DNA of 64,000 bases from Flavobacteriales bacterium (GTDB lineage Bacteria > Bacteroidota > Bacteroidia > Flavobacteriales > Flavobacteriaceae). The number at the start of each line of letters is the position of its first letter. The first letter of the stretch is position 1. Both the position numbers and the translations under genes were made by a program. The notes under the pieces were generated by a model. It saw only the letters and a list, made by a program, of their open reading frames with translations. It had not been told where the DNA came from and searched no databases. Positions 19,826 through 29,837 of the stretch are shown in pieces. Where the stretch lies: assembly GCA_018335925.1 (NCBI GenBank), contig JAGXRF010000018.1, forward strand, positions 124,001 through 188,000. The letters run 5' to 3'.

Positions 19826-19875
19826 AATCGATAGCTTACTGCATATTTCACAATAAAATATGCAGTTTATCGATT
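19826..19875 (+). promoter_or_regulatory. Long inverted repeat upstream of giant T9SS gene 2 promoter
   Basis: AATCGATA (19826-19833) plus ACTGCATATTT (19838-19848) pair perfectly with AAATATGCAGT (19856-19866) plus TATCGATT (19868-19875), with a small internal bulge (GCTT against T). No T-run follows, so it does not look like an intrinsic terminator of gene 1. It ends 8 bp before the -33 TTTG of the next gene, a position suited to an operator. Confidence 0.6.
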
Positions 19876-19883
19876 AGTTGTGC

Positions 19884-19916
19884 TTTGTGTCGAAAAATTA
19901 CTGCACACTAACTTTG
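19884..19916 (+). promoter_or_regulatory. Promoter of giant T9SS gene 2
   Basis: TTTG (19884-19887), 21-bp spacer, TAACTTTG (19909-19916): a full Bacteroidota promoter. Start of transcription expected near 19921, about 37 nt before the ATG at 19958. Confidence 0.65.
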
Positions 19917-19957
19917 TAGTAATAATTTTACATCAGATTTTAAAGCCCCATAAAATC

Positions 19958-22813
19958 ATGATTACTAAAATTACTTCATTAAATACGCTTTTTAGCGTTC
20001 GTTTGTTTGCAACCTTTTTTGCAATTTCACTATTTTACAATTTAAATGCGCAAGTTGTTGTTGGTTCTACAACTTCTAGAAATACCAATAACAATAATAC
20101 CCAAACATTCTCCCATGAAATACAAGCGGGAGAAAATAGGTTATTGCTTGTTAATGTTTCTGTATTCAGTGGAAACCAAAACAGAGGTTTATCTTCTGTT
20201 TCATACAATGGCCAACCATTACAAGAATTAGTATCTAATGCACCTGCAGGAAATAATAGAAATAGAATTCATATTTATTATCTAATTAATCCTCCTGTTG
20301 GAAACCATAATATGGTAGTTAATTTCACTTCTGGGTCAAGTGGAGGATTTAGAGCAACTATTGGAGTTGTAAATTTTAGTGGTGTAAATCAATCAAATCC
20401 GTTTGGCAATATAGCATCTGATTCTGGCAATGGTGATGATGAAGTTGAGCTTCAAATTAATACAAATAACACACAATTAGTTTTTGGTGCAATTTCTTCA
20501 AGAGGAGATATCCAATCAGCCAATGGTCAAACTTCTCTATTTGGCAACAATGGTATAAATAACGGAGATGCTGATTTTAATGCAGCATGGAGAAATGCCG
20601 GCAACAACAATACTAGAATAAGATTTTTATTAGATGACGAAGATAGATGGGCAATGGCTGTGATAGCTATCAATAGAGCAGTTTGTGGAAACTCATTAGC
20701 AACGCATCATTTCCGTACAAAAACTTCTGGAGATTGGAGTAACGCTTCTACATGGGAGTCATCAGTTAACAAATCAACATGGTGTGATGCAACTCTAGCT
20801 CCAACATCCGCAGCAGCTTCTGTTGAAGTAAGAACAGCTCATATAATAAATGTTGATACTACAAGCAGTGCCAATAATTTAATAATCTCAGGCACTTTAA
20901 ATTCTAATGCTAATTTGCAGTTAAATGGAGATGTTATTATTCTAAACGGTACATGGGATTTAAAAGATTTCAATGGAAGTAGAATTAATGCTGGTGGAAG
21001 TTTTGAAATGAGAGATCAAGCCAGGATAACTGTTACAGGCGAAAATAATTTTCCAAGCAACTTCTCAAATTACATTGCATATCCAACTTCAGAAGTAAAT
21101 TATGCAGGTACAAACCAAACTGTTAAAGTACTACATAGCTTTATAGATAACTACAACGGTGATGCGAACTCAAGCGGAAATTCTCCTAGTAACACAGTTT
21201 CAAATAATACTACTCCAGCTTCATACGGTAATTTAATTTTATCAGGCAACGGAGTTAAAACATTATCTTCAAACTACTTAAGAATTTTAGGTAATTTTAG
21301 AATAGAAAATCAAGCAAAAATTACTGTCAATAGCAACCAAGCAATCACTATAGGTGGTATTTTTACTAATGAAACAGGTTTGGCTTCAAATGTTACTTTT
21401 GAAGATGAAGCAAGTTTAATTCAAATAGGTAATATTACAACTGCTCAAAATTCAGGTGCAATCACATACAAAAGATCTACCAATCCTTTAAAACATTTTG
21501 ACTTTGTATACTGGGGATCTATGGTGGAAAATCAAAATTTAATGAGTATGTGGATGACCAATGCTGGAGGCACTTTTTACAGATATAACCCAAACATCAA
21601 TAATTGGGCTGGAGTTTCAGGTAATACAACTATGGCACCTGGAGTTGGATATATTGCAAGAGCTAGACATAATTCAAATGGCTGGGCTGTTGGGGTAAAC
21701 GGAGCTGCTACTGTTTTTAACACCCAATTAATTGGTACTCCAAGAACAGGAAGTATAGAAGTAGATGTTTTAGGAGACCGTTGGAATTTAGTTGCAAATC
21801 CATATCCAACTGCAATTCATTTTAGAGAATTTGCTAAAGTAAATAATGTTAATTTGGCTCAAAATTGGATACATGCAAATGCTTACATTTGGACTCAAAC
21901 AACACCAATTACCAATAACAGTTACACAGCAAGCGATTATGCTGTATATAGTGGTCACTTAGCAACCGGGACTAGAGTTGGAAATTATACAGCAAAAAAT
22001 CATATAGCAGCAGGTCAGGCTTTTTTTGTTAGAACCAAACAAAATGCGACTAAAATTGCATTTACCGATCAAATGAAAATAGTAAAATACAACTACAATT
22101 TTACAAAACCTGGAGGCGGTAAAGATAATAATGAACAAGAAGAAGCGGTTGGTTCAAGTAGAATTTGGTTAAATTTTAGTAATGCATCTGGTGATTTTAA
22201 ACAAATTGCTATAGTTCATACGCCTTTGGCAACAAACAGCTATGAAGAAGGAATTGACGCACTTGCATTTAATGGAAATGGAAATTTAAACTTCTTTTCT
22301 GTAGTGGAAAACAACAGAATTTCAATTCAAGGTAGAGAAACTTTAAACATAAATGATGAGTATCCATTAGGATATCAAGCTACTACTTCTGGCAACTATA
22401 CTATTAGTTTAGACAACTTTGATGGACAATTTTTAAATCAAGATGTATTTATTGTGGACATGCTTTTAAATGTAGTTCATAATTTAAAATCTGGTAACTA
22501 CACATTCAACTCTGCATCTGGCACCCATTTAGATAGATTTAAAGTAAAATACTATGATGAAACTTTAAGTGTATCTAACAACGAATTAACCAATTTGGTT
22601 GCTTTTACACAAAACAATGCATTGCACATTAAAACCAGTGGAGAGATTTTAAATCAAATAGAAATTTTTGACATCCAAGGAAGAACCTTACAAACTTTTA
22701 AAAACGTACAACAAACACAAGTGGAATATCCGTTAAACATTTCTAACCAAATTATATTGGTAAAATGTATCGATAATGATGGAAAATCTACAACTAAAAA
22801 ACTAATCTTTTAA
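19958..22813 (+). CDS. Giant secreted T9SS protein 2
   Basis: 951 residues from the ATG at 19958; the frame is open to 19880 but that stretch lies over the promoter. The signal peptide ends ...SLFYNLNAQ. Residues about 20-240 form a module not found in its two neighbours (FSHEIQAGENRLLLVNVSVF ... DRWAMAVIAINRA), which resembles a jelly-roll-like surface domain but is not one I can name. Then a G8-like stretch (GDWSNASTWESS ... VEVRTAHIINVD), and from about residue 377 the module shared with proteins 1 and 3 (YGNLILSGNG, FDFVYWGSM, MWMTNAGG, GYIARAR, NPYPTAI). A type A T9SS sorting domain ends in STTKKLIF. Likely surface-exposed; function unknown. Confidence 0.9.
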   Translation: MITKITSLNTLFSVRLFATFFAISLFYNLNAQVVVGSTTSRNTNNNNTQTFSHEIQAGENRLLLVNVSVFSGNQNRGLSSVSYNGQPLQELVSNAPAGNNRNRIHIYYLINPPVGNHNMVVNFTSGSSGGFRATIGVVNFSGVNQSNPFGNIASDSGNGDDEVELQINTNNTQLVFGAISSRGDIQSANGQTSLFGNNGINNGDADFNAAWRNAGNNNTRIRFLLDDEDRWAMAVIAINRAVCGNSLATHHFRTKTSGDWSNASTWESSVNKSTWCDATLAPTSAAASVEVRTAHIINVDTTSSANNLIISGTLNSNANLQLNGDVIILNGTWDLKDFNGSRINAGGSFEMRDQARITVTGENNFPSNFSNYIAYPTSEVNYAGTNQTVKVLHSFIDNYNGDANSSGNSPSNTVSNNTTPASYGNLILSGNGVKTLSSNYLRILGNFRIENQAKITVNSNQAITIGGIFTNETGLASNVTFEDEASLIQIGNITTAQNSGAITYKRSTNPLKHFDFVYWGSMVENQNLMSMWMTNAGGTFYRYNPNINNWAGVSGNTTMAPGVGYIARARHNSNGWAVGVNGAATVFNTQLIGTPRTGSIEVDVLGDRWNLVANPYPTAIHFREFAKVNNVNLAQNWIHANAYIWTQTTPITNNSYTASDYAVYSGHLATGTRVGNYTAKNHIAAGQAFFVRTKQNATKIAFTDQMKIVKYNYNFTKPGGGKDNNEQEEAVGSSRIWLNFSNASGDFKQIAIVHTPLATNSYEEGIDALAFNGNGNLNFFSVVENNRISIQGRETLNINDEYPLGYQATTSGNYTISLDNFDGQFLNQDVFIVDMLLNVVHNLKSGNYTFNSASGTHLDRFKVKYYDETLSVSNNELTNLVAFTQNNALHIKTSGEILNQIEIFDIQGRTLQTFKNVQQTQVEYPLNISNQIILVKCIDNDGKSTTKKLIF

Positions 22814-22835
22814 GGAAATTTCAATCATATGTTGC

Positions 22836-22870
22836 AAATCCTTACCAGTAATTTGGTAAGGATTTTTTGT
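22836..22870 (+). terminator. Terminator after giant T9SS gene 2
   Basis: AAATCCTTACC (22836-22846) pairs with GGTAAGGATTT (22855-22865), followed by a T-rich tract. Shows that genes 2 and 3 are separately transcribed. Confidence 0.88.
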
Positions 22871-22921
22871 TTATTTCATGGTTCATTTAACATTTGATTA
22901 TAAATCATTTAATACACGATG

Positions 22922-22989
22922 CATTTCGTCGATGTTTTATGATGAGTAGCGACAAAATGACCGCCTCATGTGCATCCTATCTAACTTTG
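22922..22989 (+). promoter_or_regulatory. Inverted repeat and -7 box upstream of giant T9SS gene 3
   Basis: CATTTCGTCG (22922-22931) and CGACAAAATG (22950-22959) are an inverted repeat with one mismatch, spaced by 18 bp. A -7 box TAACTTTG follows at 22982-22989, with no good -33 TTTG. The lack of a -33 element together with a flanking palindrome is what an activator-dependent promoter would look like. Confidence 0.45.
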
Positions 22990-23024
22990 GTATTGAATAA
23001 ACCCTGAATACCAAAGCATAAACC

Positions 23025-26000
23025 ATGAATACCTACTACTTTGATAATTGTTTGAATTTTATACAATTTCAAACTTTAAGCTTTAAACAACTATTTAAAA
23101 CCTTTTTTTTACTATTAACCATTAATGTTGTTATTGGACAAACAACAGGAGATTATAGAACAAGAGCAAATGGTAATTGGAATAGCACTTCAGTTTGGCA
23201 ACAATACAATGGTTTGACTTGGGTTAACATATCAAGTTATCCGCCAAATTCTGGCACTATTAACAATAATGTTAACATGTTTATTACTCATAGAATTACC
23301 TTAAATTTAAATTTAGATGTTGAAAATGTCTATATTGAAGTTAATGCAGGCGGAAGGTTAACAATAAATACTGGTATCACATTTAATTTAAACAACAATT
23401 CAAGCATTTTGTTAAATGGAACTGATGTTGACCCTATTCGAAAACAAAATAATGTTACATCAAGAATTAATTTTAACGAAGGATCTAAATACACCATATC
23501 CAACAATCTCACCAGTTTTACAATTACACCCGTAAATATTTGGCATATAAATTCGATTATTGAATTTAAAAACTCTAATTCAAATACTGTCACATTTACA
23601 AACCCAAATCAAAATTTTGGTATCATTTTATATGATAGGCCAAACCAAACATCAACTCAAAATTACAATTTTGGAAATATTCAAAATAGACTTGAAATAA
23701 TTTCTACAGGCACAGGCAGTTTGGTTCCAGTTAATTCAAATTTAAATTTCAACGGAGATATAATAATTAATGGTGGTACATTAGTTACAAAAAATTCTTC
23801 TAATTCAGTATTTTCTAGATCAATAAACAATTTAACCATTAATTCTGGTACATTTCGTTTGCATAATGCAACCAATGGGAATACAACATTCACAGTTAGA
23901 GGAAACTTTATTTTTAATGGTGGAACATTTTCATTTTGTGGTCAAACCACCGATGCATCCTCATACTTTGATGTGGAGGGAAATATAGAATTAAATAGTA
24001 AAAACTTTGTAGATATTTGTGTTGGAACAGATTCTGGTATATATTTTACTGGAAGTACCACCTCTAATTTTATAAGTACAGTTTCTTTAAATAGTAATAT
24101 TAATAATAGATTTTATTATCAAGCCAATGCATTACAAGGTCTTAATTTAATTTTTAATGGTTTAACCGAGTCTCAATCTACTTTTTCAGGAGAAGGAAAT
24201 CAAAATCCATTAGGACCATATATTCCAGTTGAATTTAACAATTCATTGGTAAAGAATTTAACAATAAACAATCCTCTTGGTGTAAACATCAATGTTCCAT
24301 TTCAAGTCAATGAAAATATTTATTTAAATATTGGAAATTTAAATAATATAACAAATAACATTACATTGGCTAATAATTCTACTATTCACAGAACGGGAGG
24401 TTCAATTAGTTCCGATGTAAATAGTTCCTCTAGTTACAATGTTAACTACCCAGCCCACACCGCTGCCTTAACAACCGGAAATGAAATTCCAACAGCTACC
24501 GATCGATTGGCTAATTTAACCATATCAAACACCAACGGAATTAAAGCCAACAAAAGTTTTACCGTAAATGGTGTTTTGGCTTTAAATGCATCCAATCCTA
24601 ATACCACAGATGGTTTGTTGGATATGGTAAATACTTACGGAAACTATGCAACGGTTTATTCTACCAATAGTACCGATCAATACAATAATTTAGATTCGCA
24701 TGTATTAACGCTTGGAGCTTCTGCATCAGTAACCGGAAATGCCGACATTACCGGAAAAATCAGACGAAGCCATACATTTAACACAGGCACACCTTACACT
24801 TTTGGAAACCAAAATACCCAACTTACCTTTACAAGTGTATCAGGAAGTGCAATGCCATCTTCTATTACTGTAGTAGCCACTAAAGGAGATAAAGGCTTAC
24901 ACGTAGATAAAGATGGCGATGATAGTTACCGTGGAAATAGCAACCAACCAAATGTTAAAGCTACTGTAAAACGTTTATACCAAGTATTAAGAACCGGGGG
25001 AGATGCTGCCACAAGAATGACTATTCGATTAGCTTATGACAGTAGCGAACTAAACGGTAACAATTCAACTAATTTAGTTTTGTGGGACCACCATTTACCA
25101 TACGGTGGGGTAAGTCCACATGAGCACGGGCAAACCAATCGTACTTCAAACTATGTAGAATTAACCGGACATGGATTGTTTTATTTGGCACAAGAAAATG
25201 ATGCTGCTTTTACCAAATATTGGATGATATCAGAAAAAGAAACTACGGATATCATTTGGATTGGAGCAGTACCAGGTGGCTCTTGGGATATTTTGTCTAA
25301 TTGGTCCGATGGAAAAGCAAGAACAAATACAGACAAAATTGTAATTCCCAATAATACTACCTATTCACATGAATTAATTTTATCAAACGATAAACAAATT
25401 GGGACCATTGAAGTAAAAGAAAACGGGAAGTTTACACTAAAAGAAGGAAAAACTCTTACCATCAATGGTGGACCTGCTGTGAATGGTGGAGCAGGTTCGT
25501 GGAACAATCAAGGGACTTTTATAGCTGAAAACGACTCTAAAGTTGTTTTTACATACTCGGGTGCAACCTTGGCTGGCAAGGGTGATTTTCATCATATGGA
25601 AGTTGCTAACGGTGCAGATTTATTAGTCTCGGGAGAAGTTGACATCAAAATTAAAGGGAATTTGACTTTAAATGGAGCTATGGATGCTCAAACCAATACC
25701 AATACAATCACCTTTAATGGAGCTAGTCAAAACATTCCGGTACCAACTTCGGGAGTTAAAACCGGTTATTATAATTTAAAAATTGAGCAAACCTCAGGGA
25801 ATGCCTCCTTATCAGGAAATACCAGAATTGGAGGAACTTTAACCTTAAATAATGGGAACTTAAATGTTGGTACTAACACTTTAAGCCTGCATGGAAATTA
25901 TTTTGAAGGTAATTTAAGTTTACTTAATGTTAATTCTACCTCTTCTTTAGAATTAAAAAATACAGATGGTGGAAATAAAACCTTACCTAGTTTTACTGAG

Positions 26001-27872
26001 TTAAATAACTTAATATTAGATGCTCCTAATTCTACTTTTCAACTTGAACAAAATGCGAACCTATTTGGAAACCTATCTATTGCAAATTCAAAATTAGAGC
26101 TTGGAAGTTATTTGTTAAACAGAAATACCGCAGGTGGTAACTTAATATTAGGTGAAAATGCACATTTAAAAATTGGTGGTACAAACGGATTACCTCAAAA
26201 CTATCTCACACATAACATACATAGCAGTAGTACTGTGGAATATGCTGGTACCAACCAAGAAATAAGCTTACCAGCTACCTCTCAAAAATACGGTAACTTA
26301 ATTTTATCTGAATCCGGGACAAAAAAATTACCAGATGCAGTAAATCAAATTGAAATACAGGAAAATTTGACCATTCAGAACAATGCAAATTTTGAATTAG
26401 ATACCGATAAAAATTTAATTATCAAGAAAAGGTTTATCAATAATTCCGGGACTGCTTTGTTTAAGGACAAGTCCTCTTTGGTGCAAATAGATAACTTAAC
26501 CAATATTGGCAACATTACCTACCAACGAACCACTCGAAATTTAAAGCATTTAGATTTTGTGTATTGGGGAGCAATGGTAAACAACCAAGCAATTAAAAAT
26601 ATGTGGATGAGTAATGCAAGTGAGAATTTTTACTTGTTTAACCCAAACATCAATAATTGGCAACAAGTTAGCGGAAATACCATTATGCAACCTGGTGTTG
26701 GATACATTGCAAGAGGAAGGTATATTTCCGGTGGATGGCCTGCATATGGCTCCCCTACACCACCCTCAAATCCTACATATACCGCAAACTTTGCTAGTAC
26801 TCCAAACAATGGAGACATTACGGTAAATGTTGTAGCCGAAAAATTTAACTTGTTAGGAAATCCCTACCCTAGCGTAATAGACATGGTAGAATTTGCAAAA
26901 CAAGGAAATGCAAGTGTTGAATTAGGTCCGTTTGAACCAACTTTTTATATCTGGACACAAACCACACCAATTACAAATAACTCTTACACCGGTAATGATT
27001 ATGCTTATTACAATGCTGCAAACAATACCTCAACAGCAGTATCTACTTTTACTCCTAACAGGTATTTAAATGCTGGCCAGGCATTTTTTATCAAAACCAA
27101 AGTAGGAGCTACAAATGCTACCTTTAAAAACGAATACCGTGTAATAAATAACAATAATAACTTTACCAAACCCGGAAATTCGAAAAACGATAATAACAAT
27201 ACTCCAATTGTTATGGATAGATATTGGTTAAACTTAAAAAACAGCATCCAAGATTTTAAGCAAATTGCAATAGTACATATGCCAAATGCAACCAACGAAT
27301 ACGATACTGTTTTAGAGTCACCAGCATTTAACGGAAATGCAAACATGAACTTTTTTAGTTTAATTGGTACTACTCGAGTAGGAATTCAATCCAGAGCTAG
27401 TATGGTACCACAAGATGAATTTCCGTTGGGCTTTCAGGCTACAACAGCTGGCAATTATCAAATTGAATTGGCAAACAAAGAGGGAGTATTTACTTCACAT
27501 CCCATTTATTTGATAGATTTACTAACCAACCAATCCCATAATTTACAAACTGGTACTTATAGCTTTACTACAGCAAGTGGGGTGCATAACAATCGTTTTA
27601 AAATCAAATACAACAATTTGACCTTAAGTACCAATCCGTTCGAATTGCAAAACATTGTAGCATTTATTTCCAATGAAACCTTACATGTAAAAACTGGTGG
27701 AGAGTTCATTGAAAAAATGGAAATTTACGATATTCAAGGAAGATTGTTACAAACCATTCAAGGAGAAGCTTCTGCACAATTGGAAGTAGCCTTACAAATG
27801 GCCAACCAAGTAATTTTGTTAAAAATCAAAACCACCGATGGCAAAACCGGAACCAAAAAGTTAATTTATTAG
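23025..27872 (+). CDS. Giant secreted T9SS protein 3
   Basis: 1615 residues. The signal peptide has a long n-region: the hydrophobic core LFKTFFLLLTINVVIG ends at a GQ near residue 39. Low-complexity Asn/Thr-rich beta-helical repeats follow to about residue 500. Residues about 510-1615 are homologous, in the same order, to residues 1010-2117 of giant protein 1 (GLHVDKDG, WDHHLPYGGVSPHEHGQ, ELTGHGLFYLA, NPYPSVIDMVEFAK, FNGNANMNFFS). Ends in a type A T9SS sorting domain (MEIYDIQGRLLQTIQG ... TGTKKLIY). Probably a paralogue of protein 1 that received a different N-terminal region. Likely adhesin or surface-fibre function; inferred only. Confidence 0.9.
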   Translation: MNTYYFDNCLNFIQFQTLSFKQLFKTFFLLLTINVVIGQTTGDYRTRANGNWNSTSVWQQYNGLTWVNISSYPPNSGTINNNVNMFITHRITLNLNLDVENVYIEVNAGGRLTINTGITFNLNNNSSILLNGTDVDPIRKQNNVTSRINFNEGSKYTISNNLTSFTITPVNIWHINSIIEFKNSNSNTVTFTNPNQNFGIILYDRPNQTSTQNYNFGNIQNRLEIISTGTGSLVPVNSNLNFNGDIIINGGTLVTKNSSNSVFSRSINNLTINSGTFRLHNATNGNTTFTVRGNFIFNGGTFSFCGQTTDASSYFDVEGNIELNSKNFVDICVGTDSGIYFTGSTTSNFISTVSLNSNINNRFYYQANALQGLNLIFNGLTESQSTFSGEGNQNPLGPYIPVEFNNSLVKNLTINNPLGVNINVPFQVNENIYLNIGNLNNITNNITLANNSTIHRTGGSISSDVNSSSSYNVNYPAHTAALTTGNEIPTATDRLANLTISNTNGIKANKSFTVNGVLALNASNPNTTDGLLDMVNTYGNYATVYSTNSTDQYNNLDSHVLTLGASASVTGNADITGKIRRSHTFNTGTPYTFGNQNTQLTFTSVSGSAMPSSITVVATKGDKGLHVDKDGDDSYRGNSNQPNVKATVKRLYQVLRTGGDAATRMTIRLAYDSSELNGNNSTNLVLWDHHLPYGGVSPHEHGQTNRTSNYVELTGHGLFYLAQENDAAFTKYWMISEKETTDIIWIGAVPGGSWDILSNWSDGKARTNTDKIVIPNNTTYSHELILSNDKQIGTIEVKENGKFTLKEGKTLTINGGPAVNGGAGSWNNQGTFIAENDSKVVFTYSGATLAGKGDFHHMEVANGADLLVSGEVDIKIKGNLTLNGAMDAQTNTNTITFNGASQNIPVPTSGVKTGYYNLKIEQTSGNASLSGNTRIGGTLTLNNGNLNVGTNTLSLHGNYFEGNLSLLNVNSTSSLELKNTDGGNKTLPSFTELNNLILDAPNSTFQLEQNANLFGNLSIANSKLELGSYLLNRNTAGGNLILGENAHLKIGGTNGLPQNYLTHNIHSSSTVEYAGTNQEISLPATSQKYGNLILSESGTKKLPDAVNQIEIQENLTIQNNANFELDTDKNLIIKKRFINNSGTALFKDKSSLVQIDNLTNIGNITYQRTTRNLKHLDFVYWGAMVNNQAIKNMWMSNASENFYLFNPNINNWQQVSGNTIMQPGVGYIARGRYISGGWPAYGSPTPPSNPTYTANFASTPNNGDITVNVVAEKFNLLGNPYPSVIDMVEFAKQGNASVELGPFEPTFYIWTQTTPITNNSYTGNDYAYYNAANNTSTAVSTFTPNRYLNAGQAFFIKTKVGATNATFKNEYRVINNNNNFTKPGNSKNDNNNTPIVMDRYWLNLKNSIQDFKQIAIVHMPNATNEYDTVLESPAFNGNANMNFFSLIGTTRVGIQSRASMVPQDEFPLGFQATTAGNYQIELANKEGVFTSHPIYLIDLLTNQSHNLQTGTYSFTTASGVHNNRFKIKYNNLTLSTNPFELQNIVAFISNETLHVKTGGEFIEKMEIYDIQGRLLQTIQGEASAQLEVALQMANQVILLKIKTTDGKTGTKKLIY

Positions 27873-27893
27873 TTGCGTTAAATAGTTAAGAAT

Positions 27894-27930
27894 AAAATGG
27901 CTTTTGAACTTTTCAAAGGCCATTTTTTTT
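27894..27930 (+). terminator. Terminator after giant T9SS gene 3
   Basis: An AATGGC...TTTTGAA arm pairs with TTCAAAG...CCATT with one bulge, followed by eight T. It closes the three-gene surface-protein cluster. Confidence 0.85.
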
Positions 27931-28043
27931 ATCCCAACTACGAAAACGTTATAATTATGTAAAATTTATTATGCATGCATAGTATTTTCGGATTTTTATT
28001 TGTAAATTCGAAACCGAAATTTCACATCAACGTTAAGGAATTA

Positions 28044-28077
28044 AAAGAAAGTTTGGAGGATGTGAACCGCTTTCTTT
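28044..28077 (+). promoter_or_regulatory. Hairpin in the etfBA leader
   Basis: AAAGAAAG (28044-28051) pairs with CTTTCTTT (28070-28077) around an 18-nt loop, ending 23 nt before the etfB ATG. There is no T-tract, so it is not a terminator. It may be a leader structure; no known RNA class recognised. Confidence 0.3.
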
Positions 28078-28100
28078 GTTAACCCATAATTGATAAATAC

Positions 28101-28847
28101 ATGAAAATATTGGTTTGTATCAGTCATGTACCCGATACTACTTCCAAAATTAATTTCACCAATGGTGATACTGAGTTTGACACCAATGGAGTGCAGTTTG
28201 TAATTAACCCAAATGACGAATTTGGTTTAACCAGAGCTATTTGGTTTCAAGAACAACAAGGAGCCCATGTAACCGTTTTAAATGTTGGTGGTGCAGAAAC
28301 CGAACCTACTTTACGCAAAGCTTTGGCTATTGGAGCAAACGATGCCATTCGTATCAACACCAATCCAACCGATGGATTTGCAGTTGCAGCACAAATTGCG
28401 GAAGTATGCAAGCAAAACAACTACGATTTAATTATTTGTGGAAAAGAATCGTTAGATTATAACGGTGGCATGGTTCCGGGAATGTTGGCTGCCATGTTAG
28501 GATACAATTTTGTGAATAGTTGTATCGACTTAAAAGTGGAAGGCACCCAAGCTACTACCGCTCGTGAAATTGACGGAGGGAAAGAAATTGCTTCTTGTTC
28601 TCTGCCATTAGTGGTGGGTGGACAAAAAGGCTTGGTAGAAGAAAAAGATTTGCGTATTCCGAATATGCGAGGCATCATGACTGCAAGAACCAAACCATTA
28701 CAAGTAATGGAACCAAGCGGAGCAGACAACAAAACCAAAGCGGTAAAATTTGAAAAACCTGCCCCTAAATCGGCTGTAAAATTGGTGGATGCCAATAATT
28801 TAGACCAATTAATTGATTTGTTACACAACGAAGCTAAAGTATTATAA
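28101..28847 (+). CDS. etfB: Electron transfer flavoprotein, beta subunit
   Basis: Smaller subunit of the FAD/AMP heterodimer that carries electrons from acyl-CoA dehydrogenases to the quinone pool via ETF dehydrogenase. 248 residues, usual length. N-terminus KILVCISHVPDTTSKI and the AMP-site region IGANDAIRI are typical, as is the family signature DLRIPNMRGIMTARTKPL at about 191-208. It is followed after 1 nt by etfA, so the two subunits are made from one message. Confidence 0.95.
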   Translation: MKILVCISHVPDTTSKINFTNGDTEFDTNGVQFVINPNDEFGLTRAIWFQEQQGAHVTVLNVGGAETEPTLRKALAIGANDAIRINTNPTDGFAVAAQIAEVCKQNNYDLIICGKESLDYNGGMVPGMLAAMLGYNFVNSCIDLKVEGTQATTAREIDGGKEIASCSLPLVVGGQKGLVEEKDLRIPNMRGIMTARTKPLQVMEPSGADNKTKAVKFEKPAPKSAVKLVDANNLDQLIDLLHNEAKVL

Positions 28848-28848
28848 T

Positions 28849-29814
28849 ATGAGTGTTCTAGTATATGCCGAGTCTAACGATGGCAAATTAAAAAAAGTAG
28901 CTTTAGAAGCTGCTTCTTACGCAAAAAAAGTAGCAGATATGTTGCAAACTACCGTTACTGCTGTTACCGTAAATGCAAATGATACCGATGTATTAGGAAA
29001 CTACGGAGTTTCTAAAGTTTTAAAAGTTAACGCTTCTTGGAACGATTTTAATGCCAATGCAGTGGCTAAAATTTTACACCAAGCTGCAGTTAAGGAAAAC
29101 AGTAGTGTGGTAATTTTACCGGGAACTACCGATGCCATGTATTTGGCTCCAATCGCAACGGTTGCGTTGCAAGCTAGTTTTGCTTCTAACGTAGTTGCAT
29201 TACCGGAAAGTACTACTCCGTTTGTAGTGAAAAGAACAGCTTTCTCCAACAAGGCTTTCAACTTTACCCAATTAGATGCAGCGGTTAAAGTATTGTGTAT
29301 TGCCAAAAATGCTTTCGGATTACACGAAGATGCAGTTGCTATTTCTACCGAAGATTTTTCAGTTGAAGTATCTGCTTCAGATTTAGGAGTTAAAGTGCAA
29401 AATGTAGAAAAAACCACCGGAAAAGTTACCATTGCCGATGCAGAAGTAGTGGTGTCTGGAGGAAGAGGTTTAAAAGGTCCGGAAAATTGGGGAATGTTAG
29501 AAGAGTTAGCCCAAACTTTGGGTGCAGCTACTGCTTGTTCCAAACCGGTATCAGACTTAGGTTGGAGACCTCACAGCGAACACGTTGGACAAACCGGAAA
29601 ACCGGTAGCTACCAATTTATATATTGCCATCGGAATTTCTGGTGCCATTCAGCATATTGCAGGAATCAACTCCTCTAAAGTAAAAGTTGTCATCAATAGC
29701 GATCCGGAAGCTCCTTTCTTTAAGGTAGCTGACTATGGGATTGTTGGAGATGCTTTTGATATCGTTCCACGACTCACCCAAAAAATTAAGGAATTTAAAA
29801 TGCAGAATGCTTAA
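28849..29814 (+). CDS. etfA: Electron transfer flavoprotein, alpha subunit
   Basis: Larger ETF subunit, 321 residues from the ATG at 28849 (MSVLVYAESNDGKLKK); an in-frame extension to 28813 overlaps etfB and is not needed. The C-terminal FAD domain is clear: VVSGGRGLKGPENW, then GATACSKPVSDLGWRPHSEHVGQTG, IAIGISGAIQHIAGI and IVGDAFDIVPRL. Forms the FAD-binding half of the heterodimer with EtfB. A long-stem terminator follows. Confidence 0.95.
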   Translation: MSVLVYAESNDGKLKKVALEAASYAKKVADMLQTTVTAVTVNANDTDVLGNYGVSKVLKVNASWNDFNANAVAKILHQAAVKENSSVVILPGTTDAMYLAPIATVALQASFASNVVALPESTTPFVVKRTAFSNKAFNFTQLDAAVKVLCIAKNAFGLHEDAVAISTEDFSVEVSASDLGVKVQNVEKTTGKVTIADAEVVVSGGRGLKGPENWGMLEELAQTLGAATACSKPVSDLGWRPHSEHVGQTGKPVATNLYIAIGISGAIQHIAGINSSKVKVVINSDPEAPFFKVADYGIVGDAFDIVPRLTQKIKEFKMQNA

Positions 29815-29837
29815 ATTTTCCTAAATTGTGCCCACTT

